From Spirochaetia bacterium UBA5763 (GTDB taxonomy: Bacteria > Spirochaetota > UBA4802 > UBA5550): a stretch of DNA of 64,000 bases. Location: assembly GCA_002418835.1 (NCBI GenBank), contig DIEX01000018.1, positions 167,116 through 231,115 of the forward strand, written 5' to 3'. The notes under the pieces are model-generated. The model did no database searches and was not told the DNA's origin. It worked only from the letters and a program-made list of their open reading frames with translations. Positions 16,524 through 26,476 of the stretch are shown in pieces. Position numbers and translations under genes: made by a program. Numbering within the stretch: the first letter of the stretch is position 1; every line of letters starts with the position of its first letter.

Positions 16524-17861
16524 ATGGACGAATTTGTAATCAGCAAGGAAGTTACTAATAAGCTGAAAAGTATCACCCCATTTATGGATTATAATACTAT
16601 AAGCCGTATTTTCAATAAGCTTACAGATTATGCTGAGGTCATTACAGAGGGGAAACTTTCAGGTATCATTAATTTCAATTACAGTCTCAACAGTACCCAG
16701 AGCAATATGATTATTGATCTCCTCCTTGAAATCCAGGCTCTTTCGCGAATATATACAATTGCCCAGAAAGGGAAGCGTGATCTTGAAGGTGAATTTATAT
16801 CCAATATTTTTTCAGATCCCAACAATCCCGGAGGAATTTCATCGTATATAAGTCTGCGCACCCTTCTGGAAAACAGACTGAATCATCAGGTGCAGCAGTA
16901 TAACATGAACATGAATAAAAGCAATACCACTATGTCTATCCCCATAAATGAACTGCATGGGCACGTAAAGACATACAGGGATTTAAGCTCGGGGAATATA
17001 ACAGTGTCCCATAAAGCCCAGCATGGATATGTTGCCGCGTCCCTGCATGACGCATACCTCACAATTCTGAACAGGACAGACTGGTGGGATGACAGAACTT
17101 ATATGAAATATTTTTTCAACGAGGACGACTCGTCAAAGAGAAACCTGAACCTTGTCACAAGGGCGGAGCGTCTCTCTCTCTTCCTGATACATAACAACAT
17201 GAAGGCTGTGCTTAATGCTTTTCAGGAGATAGCCAATGCAAGGCTCAAGGCGCGGCAGGTTGAAGCCGAAGAGGCCATGGAAGCAAGAACAGTAGAGAAC
17301 ATCAGGAATGACGAGAGCAGCATAAAGTTTTCTGATAAACTTCTGATGACTCCCTTCGGCAAGCAGTACGGAGCAAGGATAGACTCTATTATAACAGATG
17401 CTTTTAATAACGAGAGGATTACCGCGCTGGATAAGGATGAGGATGGTATCAGAACCCTTGTGGCTTCCCTTTACCAGGTTTACAAGGCGCTCCCGCAGTC
17501 TCTTTCAATGAATCAGAATATTGATATGTGCATGTCCCTTGTTTATTATCTTCTCGGTATGGATTTCGGTATAAAAAAGTTCACAGAGGTTTTTCTTTAT
17601 AACGATAAAAAGGTCCCTTTCAGCAGGTTTTTCCCTGAAGTAAAGGATGATGTTGATGAATTTCTAACAAGAGTTTTCATTGTGTTTTTTGAACAGAACT
17701 TCAGCACTATTTTCAGAATCGTCAAAAGTCTTGACATGAAGCAGTATGCCTGTGCCTTTATAATAAAAAGGATATACCTGATAAAAGGGGAGGATCTTCC
17801 TACCTTCGGGTTTTTTCTGATTAAGGCAATTGCCAGGTACGGCAAGATAAAAGTTTTTTAG
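16524..17861 (+). CDS. Conserved-looking hypothetical protein upstream of clpS
   Basis: 445 aa, soluble by appearance, mostly helical, with no signal peptide or membrane helix. I do not recognise a domain. Visible features are an N-terminal helical region, a segment rich in Asn and Met near residues 125-140, a WWDDRTYMKYFF motif near 190, and a charged Ala/Glu helix near 240-260. The C-terminal third is hydrophobic and aromatic (FIVFFEQNFSTIF), which could form a helical-repeat core. It lies 120 bp upstream of clpS on the same strand, so a link to ClpS/ClpA is possible but unproven. No strong SD (ACGGGG only). Confidence 0.7.
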   Translation: MDEFVISKEVTNKLKSITPFMDYNTISRIFNKLTDYAEVITEGKLSGIINFNYSLNSTQSNMIIDLLLEIQALSRIYTIAQKGKRDLEGEFISNIFSDPNNPGGISSYISLRTLLENRLNHQVQQYNMNMNKSNTTMSIPINELHGHVKTYRDLSSGNITVSHKAQHGYVAASLHDAYLTILNRTDWWDDRTYMKYFFNEDDSSKRNLNLVTRAERLSLFLIHNNMKAVLNAFQEIANARLKARQVEAEEAMEARTVENIRNDESSIKFSDKLLMTPFGKQYGARIDSIITDAFNNERITALDKDEDGIRTLVASLYQVYKALPQSLSMNQNIDMCMSLVYYLLGMDFGIKKFTEVFLYNDKKVPFSRFFPEVKDDVDEFLTRVFIVFFEQNFSTIFRIVKSLDMKQYACAFIIKRIYLIKGEDLPTFGFFLIKAIARYGKIKVF

Positions 17862-17981
17862 GTGAACAGATAAAAATCTTTTATCATTTTATAGGCTCAT
17901 AAATCTTATTATTATAAGAAGTATCATATTCTTTGAAATTCTGCTGAAGTGTATTTATATTCAGATTATGGAGGTGCAGCA

Positions 17982-18299
17982 ATGGCTGCGGGTTCAGGTG
18001 ATAATTACGACGGCGGTGTCAAACTTGAATCAAGGAAGAAGGTGAAGGAACCGGACCTGTACCGCGTTATCCTTCATAATGATAATTATACTACCATGGA
18101 TTTTGTGGTGGAGATTCTCATGAAAGTTTTTCACATGCCTGCGGCGAAAGCAACGCAGGTTATGCTTGATGTTCATAAAAAGGGCGCAGGTCTCTGCGGG
18201 ATGTATACATACGATATTGCAATAACAAAGGTTGAGGAAGTGCATCTCCTGGCCAAAGAGAAACAGTATCCGTTAAGGTGTACATACGAAAAAGCATGA
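17982..18299 (+). CDS. clpS: N-degron adaptor ClpS
   Basis: 105 aa from ATG 17982, chosen because GGAGGTG at 17970-17976 is five bases upstream; the ATG at 17949 would put that site inside the gene. A flexible N-terminal tail of about 25 residues is followed by the ClpS core: YRVILHNDNYTTMDFVVEIL with the Asn-Asp pair that holds the substrate alpha-amino group, then VHKKGAGLCGMYTYDIA. ClpS binds bulky hydrophobic N-termini and hands them to the ClpA N-domain. It is the first gene of clpS-clpA-aat, which contains the whole recognition and tagging set except ClpP. Confidence 0.93.
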   Translation: MAAGSGDNYDGGVKLESRKKVKEPDLYRVILHNDNYTTMDFVVEILMKVFHMPAAKATQVMLDVHKKGAGLCGMYTYDIAITKVEEVHLLAKEKQYPLRCTYEKA

Positions 18300-18318
18300 A
18301 TAAAAAAAAGGACTGATT

Positions 18319-20565
18319 ATGGAACTGAATCCCGTATTAAACGATGTCCTCATGGCAGCGTTCAGCGAGGCAAAAAATAAAAGGCATGAATACCTGACCC
18401 CGGAGCATATTCTTTATGCCTCCCTTAATTTTGAGGAGGGTAAAAAAATAATAGAGGGGAGCGGCGGTGACATTCACAGCCTCAGGAAGAACATTGAGGA
18501 TTATTTTTCTTCGAAGATAGAAGAATCAGATGTTGAGGAGCCGCGGCAGTCCGCCGGTTTTCAGAATGTGATGGAGAGGGCCATCTGGCACACAGCTTCG
18601 GCCCAGAAGAATATGCTGGATCTCGGCGATGTTCTTGTTTCAATACTTGACGAGGAGGAATCCTTTGCCGCTTACTTCCTGAACCTTGAGGGTATCACCA
18701 GGTATGAGCTTCTTAAGTATATATCACACGGGGTTTCGGTTTTTCCTGAAGAGCCTTACGAAGATGGGCTTGATGATGATGATCTCAGGGAGGATGAGCC
18801 TGATAAAACTAATACTAAAATCATTGAAGCTTATACAACCGAACTTACAGAGAAAGCACTTAACGGCGAGATAGATCCCCTTATCGGCAGGGAGGATATA
18901 CTTGAAAGAACAATACAGGTACTCTGCCGGAGGAATAAAAATAATCCTGTGCATGTCGGTGATCCTGGCGTAGGCAAAACAGCTATAACAGAGGGTCTCG
19001 CGCAGCGTATCGCTGATGGTGATGTCCCTGAGAGCCTTAAGGGGCTGAAGATATATTCTCTTGATATGGGGTCCCTTCTTGCAGGTACAAAGTTCCGTGG
19101 CGATTTTGAGGAGCGGATGAAACGGGTTATCTCTGAACTTAAGAAGATGAAGGATGTGATTCTATTTATTGATGAGATACATACAGTAGTAGGGGCAGGG
19201 GCCGTGTCCGGAGGTTCTATGGATGCGTCAAACATGCTGAAGCCTGTTCTTTCGGCAGGGAGTATAAAATGTATAGGCTCCACAACTTATGAAGAGTACA
19301 AGAAGTATTTTGACAAGGACAGGGCCCTCTCAAGGAGATTCCAGAAGATTGAGATACCTGAGCCGACAATTGAAGATACTGTAAAAATTCTCCAGGGGAT
19401 TAAGGAGCGTTATGAGGAGTACCATTCTGTATCATATACAGATGAAGCTCTGAAAGCGGCTGCGGAACTCTCCGCTAAATATATTAATGACCGCCATCTC
19501 CCTGACAAGGCTATTGATGTTATTGATGAAGCCGGGTCATACGCGAAAATATACAGGGCATCCGAAGGGGGGGTGCTTGAGATAACACACGAGGATGTTG
19601 AGAGAGTCGTTGCGCGGATTGCGAAGCTCCCGGAAAGAAGTGTCTCCTCTTCAGAGAAACACAGGCTGAAGGATCTCTCTCTTGATCTCAAGAAGGAGAT
19701 TTTCGGCCAGGAGAAAGCTATTGATCTTGTTGTTGACGCCATCAAAAGGAGCAGGGCGGGTTTCGGAAACCCGGACAAGCCTATCGCATCGCTTCTGTTT
19801 GTCGGCCCTACCGGAGTTGGTAAGACTGAACTGGCGAGGCAGCTTGCGTTCAGTCTTGGTGTAGAGCTTCACAGGTTCGACATGAGCGAGTACCAGGAGA
19901 GGCATACTGTGGCGCGTCTAATCGGGGCGCCTCCCGGATATGTGGGCTATGATGAGGGGGGACTCCTCACCGAATCTATAAGGAAAACACCATATTCAGT
20001 GCTCCTTCTTGATGAGATAGAGAAGGCGCATCAGGATATATTCAACACACTTCTTCAGGTGATGGATTACGCGACTCTTACAGATAATACAGGTAAAAAA
20101 GCTGACTTCAGAAATGTAATTATCATCATGACATCCAATGCCGGTGCCCGTGAAATCGGCAAAAAACAGGTGGGCTTTGACGAAAGGCATGTGAAAGAGG
20201 ATGCAATTGACAGCGCCATAGAGAGAATATTCTCTCCCGAATTCCGTAACAGGCTCGATTCTATTGTTACATTCAATGATCTGGATGAAGATATAATCCT
20301 CGATATAGTGGACAAAGAGATTAATAAATTTGCCGTGCAGCTTGCTGATAAGAATGTAATTCTGGATGTGACTCCTGAATGCAGAAAGTGGCTTGCTGAA
20401 AAAGGGTATTCCCGTGAGTTCGGGGCGCGTGAGATTGGACGCCTTGTTCAGGATAAACTGAAAAAATTCTTTGTTGATGAAGTTCTCTTCGGCAGGCTCA
20501 CCGATGGAGGACACGCAGTTGCTGATATTTCAGAGGGAGATGTGGTGATCAATATCCCGGAATAG
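18319..20565 (+). CDS. clpA: ATP-dependent unfoldase ClpA
   Basis: 748 aa, normal for ClpA, with Clp N-domain (about 1-145), an acidic linker, AAA+ module 1 (Walker A GDPGVGKT near 214, VILFIDEIHTVVGAG) and module 2 (GPTGVGKT near 496, LLLDEIEKAH), and no long middle coiled coil. After TSNAGAREIG comes KKQVGF, which fits the ClpP-docking loop pattern and supports ClpA rather than a disaggregase. It unfolds substrates, including those brought by ClpS, into ClpP. It starts 19 bp after clpS and is followed by aat after 4 bp. ClpP itself is not in the window. Confidence 0.95.
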   Translation: MELNPVLNDVLMAAFSEAKNKRHEYLTPEHILYASLNFEEGKKIIEGSGGDIHSLRKNIEDYFSSKIEESDVEEPRQSAGFQNVMERAIWHTASAQKNMLDLGDVLVSILDEEESFAAYFLNLEGITRYELLKYISHGVSVFPEEPYEDGLDDDDLREDEPDKTNTKIIEAYTTELTEKALNGEIDPLIGREDILERTIQVLCRRNKNNPVHVGDPGVGKTAITEGLAQRIADGDVPESLKGLKIYSLDMGSLLAGTKFRGDFEERMKRVISELKKMKDVILFIDEIHTVVGAGAVSGGSMDASNMLKPVLSAGSIKCIGSTTYEEYKKYFDKDRALSRRFQKIEIPEPTIEDTVKILQGIKERYEEYHSVSYTDEALKAAAELSAKYINDRHLPDKAIDVIDEAGSYAKIYRASEGGVLEITHEDVERVVARIAKLPERSVSSSEKHRLKDLSLDLKKEIFGQEKAIDLVVDAIKRSRAGFGNPDKPIASLLFVGPTGVGKTELARQLAFSLGVELHRFDMSEYQERHTVARLIGAPPGYVGYDEGGLLTESIRKTPYSVLLLDEIEKAHQDIFNTLLQVMDYATLTDNTGKKADFRNVIIIMTSNAGAREIGKKQVGFDERHVKEDAIDSAIERIFSPEFRNRLDSIVTFNDLDEDIILDIVDKEINKFAVQLADKNVILDVTPECRKWLAEKGYSREFGAREIGRLVQDKLKKFFVDEVLFGRLTDGGHAVADISEGDVVINIPE

Positions 20566-20569
20566 CTTC

Positions 20570-21301
20570 ATGCCTGTATTCTACCTCACAGATAAGATAC
20601 TGTTTCCACCCGTGCATTATGCCGAACCAAGCGGCATACTTGCGGTGGGGGGCGACCTTACGCCTGAAAGGCTCCTTGAAGCCTACAGCCGCGGGATATT
20701 CCCCTGGTTTTCTGATGACAGCCCCATTGTATGGTGGTCCCCTGACCCGAGGTTTGTTATCTATCCCGGTGAGATAAAAGTTTCACGCAGCATGAGGCAG
20801 GTTCTTGAAAGGGGAGTTTTCCGCATAACATTCGACAGGGCATTCAGAGACGTGATAACAGCATGCAGCATGCCGAGAAAGCATGAACAGGGTACATGGA
20901 TTACTGATGATATGGTCGAGGCGTATGTTAAGCTGCATGAAATGGGTTATGCCCATTCGATCGAGGCTTGGAAAGGCGAGACCCTTGCCGGGGGACTTTA
21001 CGGCGTTTCGTTAGGGAGGACTTTTTTCGGTGAATCGATGTTCTCAAGGGAGAGCAACGCGTCCAAGGCCGCGTTCATTACTCTTGCCGTCAATCTTCGC
21101 AGAAACGGATTTGATATAATTGACTGCCAGGTTCACACAGATCATCTTGAGAGCCTGGGAGCCTTCGAAATGCCGAGAGATATTTTTGTTGGTATAATAA
21201 AAAAATCTCTTACTGAAGAGAGTATAAAAGGTAACTGGGGCGTGTGCAGCCTCTTTGATCCTTTTCTGACTCAGGAGGAACTCAGATCTCAAGGCTGTTG
21301 A
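20570..21301 (+). CDS. aat: Leucyl/phenylalanyl-tRNA-protein transferase
   Basis: 243 aa with the family signatures GGDLTPERLLEAYSRGIFPW, WWSPDPRFVI, HEQGTWITDDMVEAY, GESMFSRESNASK and DCQVHTDHLESLGA. It transfers Leu or Phe from tRNA onto N-terminal Lys or Arg, creating the destabilising N-termini that ClpS recognises. It begins 4 bp after clpA with little SD of its own, which suggests coupled translation. Its last 20 bp overlap the convergent gene ending at 21282. Finding it directly behind clpS-clpA makes the operon functionally coherent. Confidence 0.95.
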   Translation: MPVFYLTDKILFPPVHYAEPSGILAVGGDLTPERLLEAYSRGIFPWFSDDSPIVWWSPDPRFVIYPGEIKVSRSMRQVLERGVFRITFDRAFRDVITACSMPRKHEQGTWITDDMVEAYVKLHEMGYAHSIEAWKGETLAGGLYGVSLGRTFFGESMFSRESNASKAAFITLAVNLRRNGFDIIDCQVHTDHLESLGAFEMPRDIFVGIIKKSLTEESIKGNWGVCSLFDPFLTQEELRSQGC

Positions 21302-23843
21302 AAATATTCTTCAGGCTTCTGTTCATTACAACGTGCTTTTTTTTATCCGCAATACCTGATATCTGAATAATGTAGCCCTCTTTATGGAGTATATATGATT
21401 CCATAATACTGCTGTAGCTGTTTTTTGAGACTGTCAGCAGGTACTCTGTTCCGTTAAGTTTCCCCCATTCTTTTGATACAGGTGTAAAATTTTCATTTTT
21501 ATTTAAATCATCAGCGTATGCCTGGATGCTGTCAGTATCATATTTCACCGCACGCAGAAAAATCTTTCCAAGCAGGTCAGGGCTCTGAAAAATCAGCGAT
21601 AGCGCTGCTCCACTGTCGTCCTGTTTAACTGTGCGTTTCCATCCGTCCGGAAGAGATAATGAAAAATTGATCTTTCCATCCGGAGAAAATTTTTCTTTTA
21701 GTCCCCCTGCTTCATTAGTTGTACCGGCGTGCCATGCTTTTCTGGTAATCATTTTCTGAAGGTTTTCAGTGCTGTTTGTATCTACAAGCCTGTAGTTCTT
21801 TCCGTTCATCTTCCATGAGGCCACTGCAGTTTCAGGGATACTGCTGAATTTTTCTTTTATCGCTTTGATATCTTCAGCGGTATAGTTGTATTTGAGAGTT
21901 AAACCGCGTCTTTTATAGTATTGCATCAGTGAAACGGCTCCGCTTAATGATTCTGTGCCTTCACGTAAAAGCATATCCCGCAGTTTCATTTCACTGTCGA
22001 TTTTTTCAGGTGAAAATTCATTAACAAGGGGTATAATGCTCCCGCTGTTTATCTTTTCAAGATACTGAGACAGATCTTTGCTCTCGCGTATTTCGTCTGT
22101 TATGCTGTTGTATTTGTCCGAGTAATTTTTCAGTGCGTTTGCAGTGTAGCGAAGAGAAGCTGCTGCCTCAGAATACCGGACTGCACAGGACATCAGGCGG
22201 TCAACCTCATCCTGTCCGATACTTATTTCTGATGTGATTGCTTCATTTTTCTGTTTTTTTAATGCTTCAGAATATGCTGTATTAAAAGCTTCAAAATTTT
22301 TTCTCGCTGAGGATGTAAGCGCGGTACCCTTTACTCTCAGATTCGTATTGATTCCGGTATGTGCCCTGATATGATCTTTTGTCATTGTGTTACGTATATC
22401 AGATGGAACAGCTTCGGGAGTATATAAATTTTTCATCATTGTGAACAGCTCTTTAGATATCCCTCGATATAGGTTGTTTGTTGCGGTATCTGAGGTACTA
22501 CCTGCTGCTGATGCCTCAGCAGTAAGCCTTTCAATGAATGATAGATACTCTATATTTTTTTCTGTTTTAGCAGTGTAATGTTCAATATATAAAACCGGGT
22601 CATATTTATGAACAGTTAAAAGAGATTCGGCATAATCACTTGAAAGTTCGGCATAGGCTGTAAGTTTTTCCCTGATCTCCCCGAAATGTTTTTCCGCAGC
22701 ATTGAATATCTCTTCATTATACACAAGTGTTCCGCTGCTTTTACTTTTCAATCCCGCTATCCGCAGCTTTTCTCTTTTGAATAGATTTTCGTACTGCTTT
22801 ATATATCTTTCCGCAATCCCTCGGTTGTTGTGTTTAACCCTGTTTATAAAACCGGAGAGGTCCCCTGCGGGAGTTGAAGCTGAAACAGCTTTTCTGTAGC
22901 GGTCGATGTCATCAAGTGCGGTAATAATCCCTTTAAAATCAGGTATTTCGTATACAGGATTGTTGTACCCTGTTGAGGGTGACTTTTCGGTATTGCTGCA
23001 CATATCCACCAGGGACGCACGAACCGGCTGAAATGTTATTCTTTCAAGATGGGATATCCCCTTAATTCTGTCCTCAGGTGTAACCGTTCTCCCCTGTTTT
23101 TCAGCGAATGACGCGGCAGCATTAATTTCAATATTTATGGAATCTGTATTCCGTTCAATGGTCTGCCATTCAGGCAGAGAAATGAGGTATGCTTCATTGA
23201 ATGCAGTTTCCCGGTTCAAAGAGGATGCGGTGACTTTCTCTGAAGCTTTGAAAATAATACCGCATAGATCAACACGATTTGAGTTATACCCTGTGCGGCT
23301 CAGCTCATATTCAGTTATGCCGAGTATTTCTTTGTAAGCCATCTGCCTGGATTTTTCGTATTCCGACAGATATTTCGCCAGAATATATCTCTCTGCAAGA
23401 ATCGCCGTTTCACGGCTCTCTTTTTTCAGAGCAGCCATACCTTTCGATGCGGCGAATCTGTTTATTCCATCACAGACAACTGATTTTATTTCAGGGTTCC
23501 CTCCGCTGCGGATCAACTCAGCCGCATAGTATATAGTTATGACAGGGTTTGCGATTTCGGATGTTAATGCTTCAATCTCTTCAACCGTAAATTTTTTGTT
23601 CTCGGATTTTACTGATCCGCTGCCGCTGCTGTATTTACCAAGTATAGATAAAAATTCCTTTGCGGATTTTATCTCATCGCTAAAGAGTCTTACTGATGAA
23701 GGATCAGAAGCCGGTATCTTTGCAGCCTCATCCATATATTTTGAAATCCTTTCTATACGGGAGTTCCACCTTTCAACCCTGGCGTCAGCGGCTGCTAAAA
23801 CAGATGGTGCCAGTAACAAAAGAATATATAGTATTTTTTTCAT
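21282..23843 (-). CDS. Large secreted protein of unknown function
   Basis: 853 aa. I prefer ATG 23843 over 23849 because GGAGA then sits eight bases upstream, not two. A signal peptide is clear (KKILYILLLLAPSVLAAADA). The body is almost wholly helical and Lys/Ser/Glu-rich, with several predicted coiled-coil stretches and no recognised catalytic motif. The last 130 residues look different: FSLSLPDGWKR followed by alternating beta segments, reminiscent of the small DcrB/PsbP-like domain, which is inference. Likely periplasmic. Monocistronic by spacing; its 3' end overlaps aat by 20 bp. Confidence 0.75.
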   Translation of the reverse strand: MKKILYILLLLAPSVLAAADARVERWNSRIERISKYMDEAAKIPASDPSSVRLFSDEIKSAKEFLSILGKYSSGSGSVKSENKKFTVEEIEALTSEIANPVITIYYAAELIRSGGNPEIKSVVCDGINRFAASKGMAALKKESRETAILAERYILAKYLSEYEKSRQMAYKEILGITEYELSRTGYNSNRVDLCGIIFKASEKVTASSLNRETAFNEAYLISLPEWQTIERNTDSINIEINAAASFAEKQGRTVTPEDRIKGISHLERITFQPVRASLVDMCSNTEKSPSTGYNNPVYEIPDFKGIITALDDIDRYRKAVSASTPAGDLSGFINRVKHNNRGIAERYIKQYENLFKREKLRIAGLKSKSSGTLVYNEEIFNAAEKHFGEIREKLTAYAELSSDYAESLLTVHKYDPVLYIEHYTAKTEKNIEYLSFIERLTAEASAAGSTSDTATNNLYRGISKELFTMMKNLYTPEAVPSDIRNTMTKDHIRAHTGINTNLRVKGTALTSSARKNFEAFNTAYSEALKKQKNEAITSEISIGQDEVDRLMSCAVRYSEAAASLRYTANALKNYSDKYNSITDEIRESKDLSQYLEKINSGSIIPLVNEFSPEKIDSEMKLRDMLLREGTESLSGAVSLMQYYKRRGLTLKYNYTAEDIKAIKEKFSSIPETAVASWKMNGKNYRLVDTNSTENLQKMITRKAWHAGTTNEAGGLKEKFSPDGKINFSLSLPDGWKRTVKQDDSGAALSLIFQSPDLLGKIFLRAVKYDTDSIQAYADDLNKNENFTPVSKEWGKLNGTEYLLTVSKNSYSSIMESYILHKEGYIIQISGIADKKKHVVMNRSLKNIFNSLEI

Positions 23844-24113
23844 TATCATTTCTCCATGGGAACTTTTTTATTGATGAATTTCATGTCATGTTTTTATCAT
23901 CGGGATTGGATTTGATTCCTTCCAGAACCCGGCAGTAAAGCAAAAGTTCCTCAGGTATTTATCGGTATTTCGGGAGAAAAATGGAAGAATTATGATTAAA
24001 AACCGGTAATTTAATGAATTCAGGTTGATATGGTAAATGCTGATGTAACATATTATAAAGAACACTGTTCTTAAAATTTCTGTATCTCCTGGAGTGAAGG
24101 TTTTTAATTTGTG

Positions 24114-26327
24114 ATGAGAAAAATTCTGTTATCTGCTCTACTTGGCGCATCGCTCCTCTTTTTGTTTTCCGGTAATTATTCTCTGTATGGAGCAGAACCG
24201 GGCAAACGGCCGAAAATTGGCGTTGTCCTTAGCGGAGGGGGGGCCAAGGGGTTTGCCCATATACCGGTACTTAGAACCCTTGAAGAGCTGAATATCCCTG
24301 TGGATTACATAGGTGGTACAAGCATGGGGAGCACCGTGGCAGCTCTATATGCCATGGGATACAGTGTTGATGAACTGGAGAAGATAGCCCGTGATACAAA
24401 CTGGTATTACTATTTTCAGAACAGGTCTGACAGAAAAAATGAAAGTCTTCGACAGAAGCTTTATTTTAAGGAATACCCTTTTACTTTTGACATAAGCTCT
24501 GAGGGGATATCAGTACCCAGGGGATTTGTCAATGGGCAGAGGATAGGGCTCTTTCTCTCCCGTCTCACATGGGAGTATCAGCATGTTAAGGATTTTCATA
24601 AACTCCCTGTACCTTTTCTCTGCGTTGCCACTGATTTTGAAAAGGGTGAGGGCGTTGTTTTTGATAAGGGAAACATCTCCGAGTCACTCCGGGCAAGCAT
24701 GGCAATACCTTCGGTCTTTAATCCTGTCGAGATTGATGACAGAGTTTTCCTCGATGGCGGTGTTGTGAATAACTTCCCTGTAAAAGAGGTCAGGGACATG
24801 GGGGCTGACATAATTATAGGGATTGATGTCAGCGGCAGGCTTTATAAAAAGGATGACCTTGATTCACTTCCGAAAATAATGGAACAGTCTATAAGCTTCC
24901 TGGGGGAGAGAAAGACCATGGAGCAGAGGAAGTTATGCGATATACTGATAATCCCCGATGTAAATGATATGGGGGCTCAAGATTTCGGCAGAACTGATGA
25001 AATCCTGAAGAGGGGTGAAAATGCAACACAGCTCCAGATGGATAAGCTGGTTAAACTTTCTGAACAGTTGAAGGCATTTAATGTTGGCAAAAGCGGTAAT
25101 ACGGAAAAGGAGAGAGGGGGAGAGATAACCGCGCACAGGATATATCTGCACGGACTTGAAAGGGTCTCCAAAAGCATTGTTAAACAGTACCTTGACATAG
25201 AACCCGGTGATACCGTGACTCCTGATAAAATCGATAAAGGGATAAATGCAATCTATGGCCTCAGCTTTTTTGAAAGGATCAGGTATGATCTCGAAAGTGA
25301 AAACGGAATCAATTCCCTGCATATTTATTTTATTGAGAGGCCGGAGAGCCACCTTTACTTTGGTGTTGCTTACGATACTGATGTAAATGCAGCTGCACTT
25401 CTGGGGTTTCAGTTCAATAATGCGGGGCTGAAAAACAGTGAATTGATCCTGAAGGGGAGGTTCGGCGATTACAGCAGATTCGAAGGGTCATACCTGGTAT
25501 ATACACCCATTGATCCCGGAGTCTGGATTGAACTGAATTCATTTGTGTATAATCTGGATTTCAATTACTACTCAGAAGGGAAGCTGCGGGAGGTTTATGA
25601 TTTCTGGCACCAGGCAACCACTATAAGTCTGAATACCTTCTATTCGAACTGGATACTACTCTCGTTTGGAATACGCAAGGAGTTCTATTTTATTGACGGT
25701 GAAATTATTGATCCAGGCAGCAGGAGCAAATATGAATTTGATATTTTTTCTTTTTATGCAATGATGAAAATCGATACCCTGGATGATTATACATTTCCCC
25801 GAAAAGGTTTTTACCTGCGTGCACAGGCTGATTATGTGACTACTGATTTTTCATATTATGACAGGATGTCCGGTTCTGAAAAGTTCGAGCGCAATATGGT
25901 TGTCACAAGAATAGCTATACCTCTCGGAAGGCGGTTCGCTTTCCAGTCAGGTTTTTCCGCAAGTTCTTTAACCGAAGATGTGGCGCCTCCATCGTACTGG
26001 TTTGCAATGGGCGGATATCAGAGGTACGAAGACTGGATATTTCCTCTGAACGGGTATGAGCTTATGGAAAAAACCGGCAGGCATGGATGGGTTTACTACC
26101 TTGACATCCAGTATGAGCCTTTTAATGATTTTTTTATAACTGTGAAATGGAACGAGGGGAAAGTTGTTGATGATATTAATGAACTTTATAGGTACAGAGA
26201 TACTGATGCCGGTTACGGGTTCTCTTTAGGCTACAGAACACCATTCGGCCCTATGCAGGCAGGGTTATTCAGAAAAGCCGGGGAGAGAGATTACTCCGGA
26301 TATTTTAATATCGGATTTGTTTTCTGA
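24114..26327 (+). CDS. Patatin-like phospholipase with POTRA and barrel (PlpD/type Vd-like)
   Basis: About 737 aa (GTG 24111 is an alternative start). After a signal peptide (to about residue 27) the patatin domain shows the oxyanion loop SGGGAKG, the nucleophile motif GGTSMGS and the catalytic Asp in DGGVVNN. A POTRA-like segment (about 340-405, ITAHRIYLHGLERV to LHIYFIER) and a C-terminal domain of alternating aromatic strands ending FNIGFVF follow, resembling an Omp85-type 16-strand barrel. This order matches type Vd autotransporters such as PlpD, which place a lipase outside the outer membrane. Whether the passenger is released is unknown. Stand-alone gene. Confidence 0.9.
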   Translation: MRKILLSALLGASLLFLFSGNYSLYGAEPGKRPKIGVVLSGGGAKGFAHIPVLRTLEELNIPVDYIGGTSMGSTVAALYAMGYSVDELEKIARDTNWYYYFQNRSDRKNESLRQKLYFKEYPFTFDISSEGISVPRGFVNGQRIGLFLSRLTWEYQHVKDFHKLPVPFLCVATDFEKGEGVVFDKGNISESLRASMAIPSVFNPVEIDDRVFLDGGVVNNFPVKEVRDMGADIIIGIDVSGRLYKKDDLDSLPKIMEQSISFLGERKTMEQRKLCDILIIPDVNDMGAQDFGRTDEILKRGENATQLQMDKLVKLSEQLKAFNVGKSGNTEKERGGEITAHRIYLHGLERVSKSIVKQYLDIEPGDTVTPDKIDKGINAIYGLSFFERIRYDLESENGINSLHIYFIERPESHLYFGVAYDTDVNAAALLGFQFNNAGLKNSELILKGRFGDYSRFEGSYLVYTPIDPGVWIELNSFVYNLDFNYYSEGKLREVYDFWHQATTISLNTFYSNWILLSFGIRKEFYFIDGEIIDPGSRSKYEFDIFSFYAMMKIDTLDDYTFPRKGFYLRAQADYVTTDFSYYDRMSGSEKFERNMVVTRIAIPLGRRFAFQSGFSASSLTEDVAPPSYWFAMGGYQRYEDWIFPLNGYELMEKTGRHGWVYYLDIQYEPFNDFFITVKWNEGKVVDDINELYRYRDTDAGYGFSLGYRTPFGPMQAGLFRKAGERDYSGYFNIGFVF

Positions 26328-26367
26328 TCTTATCATCCCCGTTTTAACAAAGTTATTCCACTTTTTC

Positions 26368-26395
26368 TTGACTAATTTTTTTTTCTGTCGATAAT
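26368..26395 (+). promoter_or_regulatory. Candidate promoter for the 26477-30609 operon
   Basis: TTGACT at 26368-26373 and GATAAT at 26390-26395 with 16-bp spacing, about 80 bp before the first start codon. Confidence 0.5.
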
Positions 26396-26476
26396 CATTT
26401 TGTGGCCGTAGCTATTCGTTCCGGATAAAGTGATGCGGCAGGCGGAAATGATGGAAAAGATAAACAGGCCCGGGAT

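Noticed and set aside
23959..24150. 63-aa minus-strand frame upstream of the patatin gene
   Set aside because: Overlaps the patatin start, has no SD, and the composition is not protein-like.
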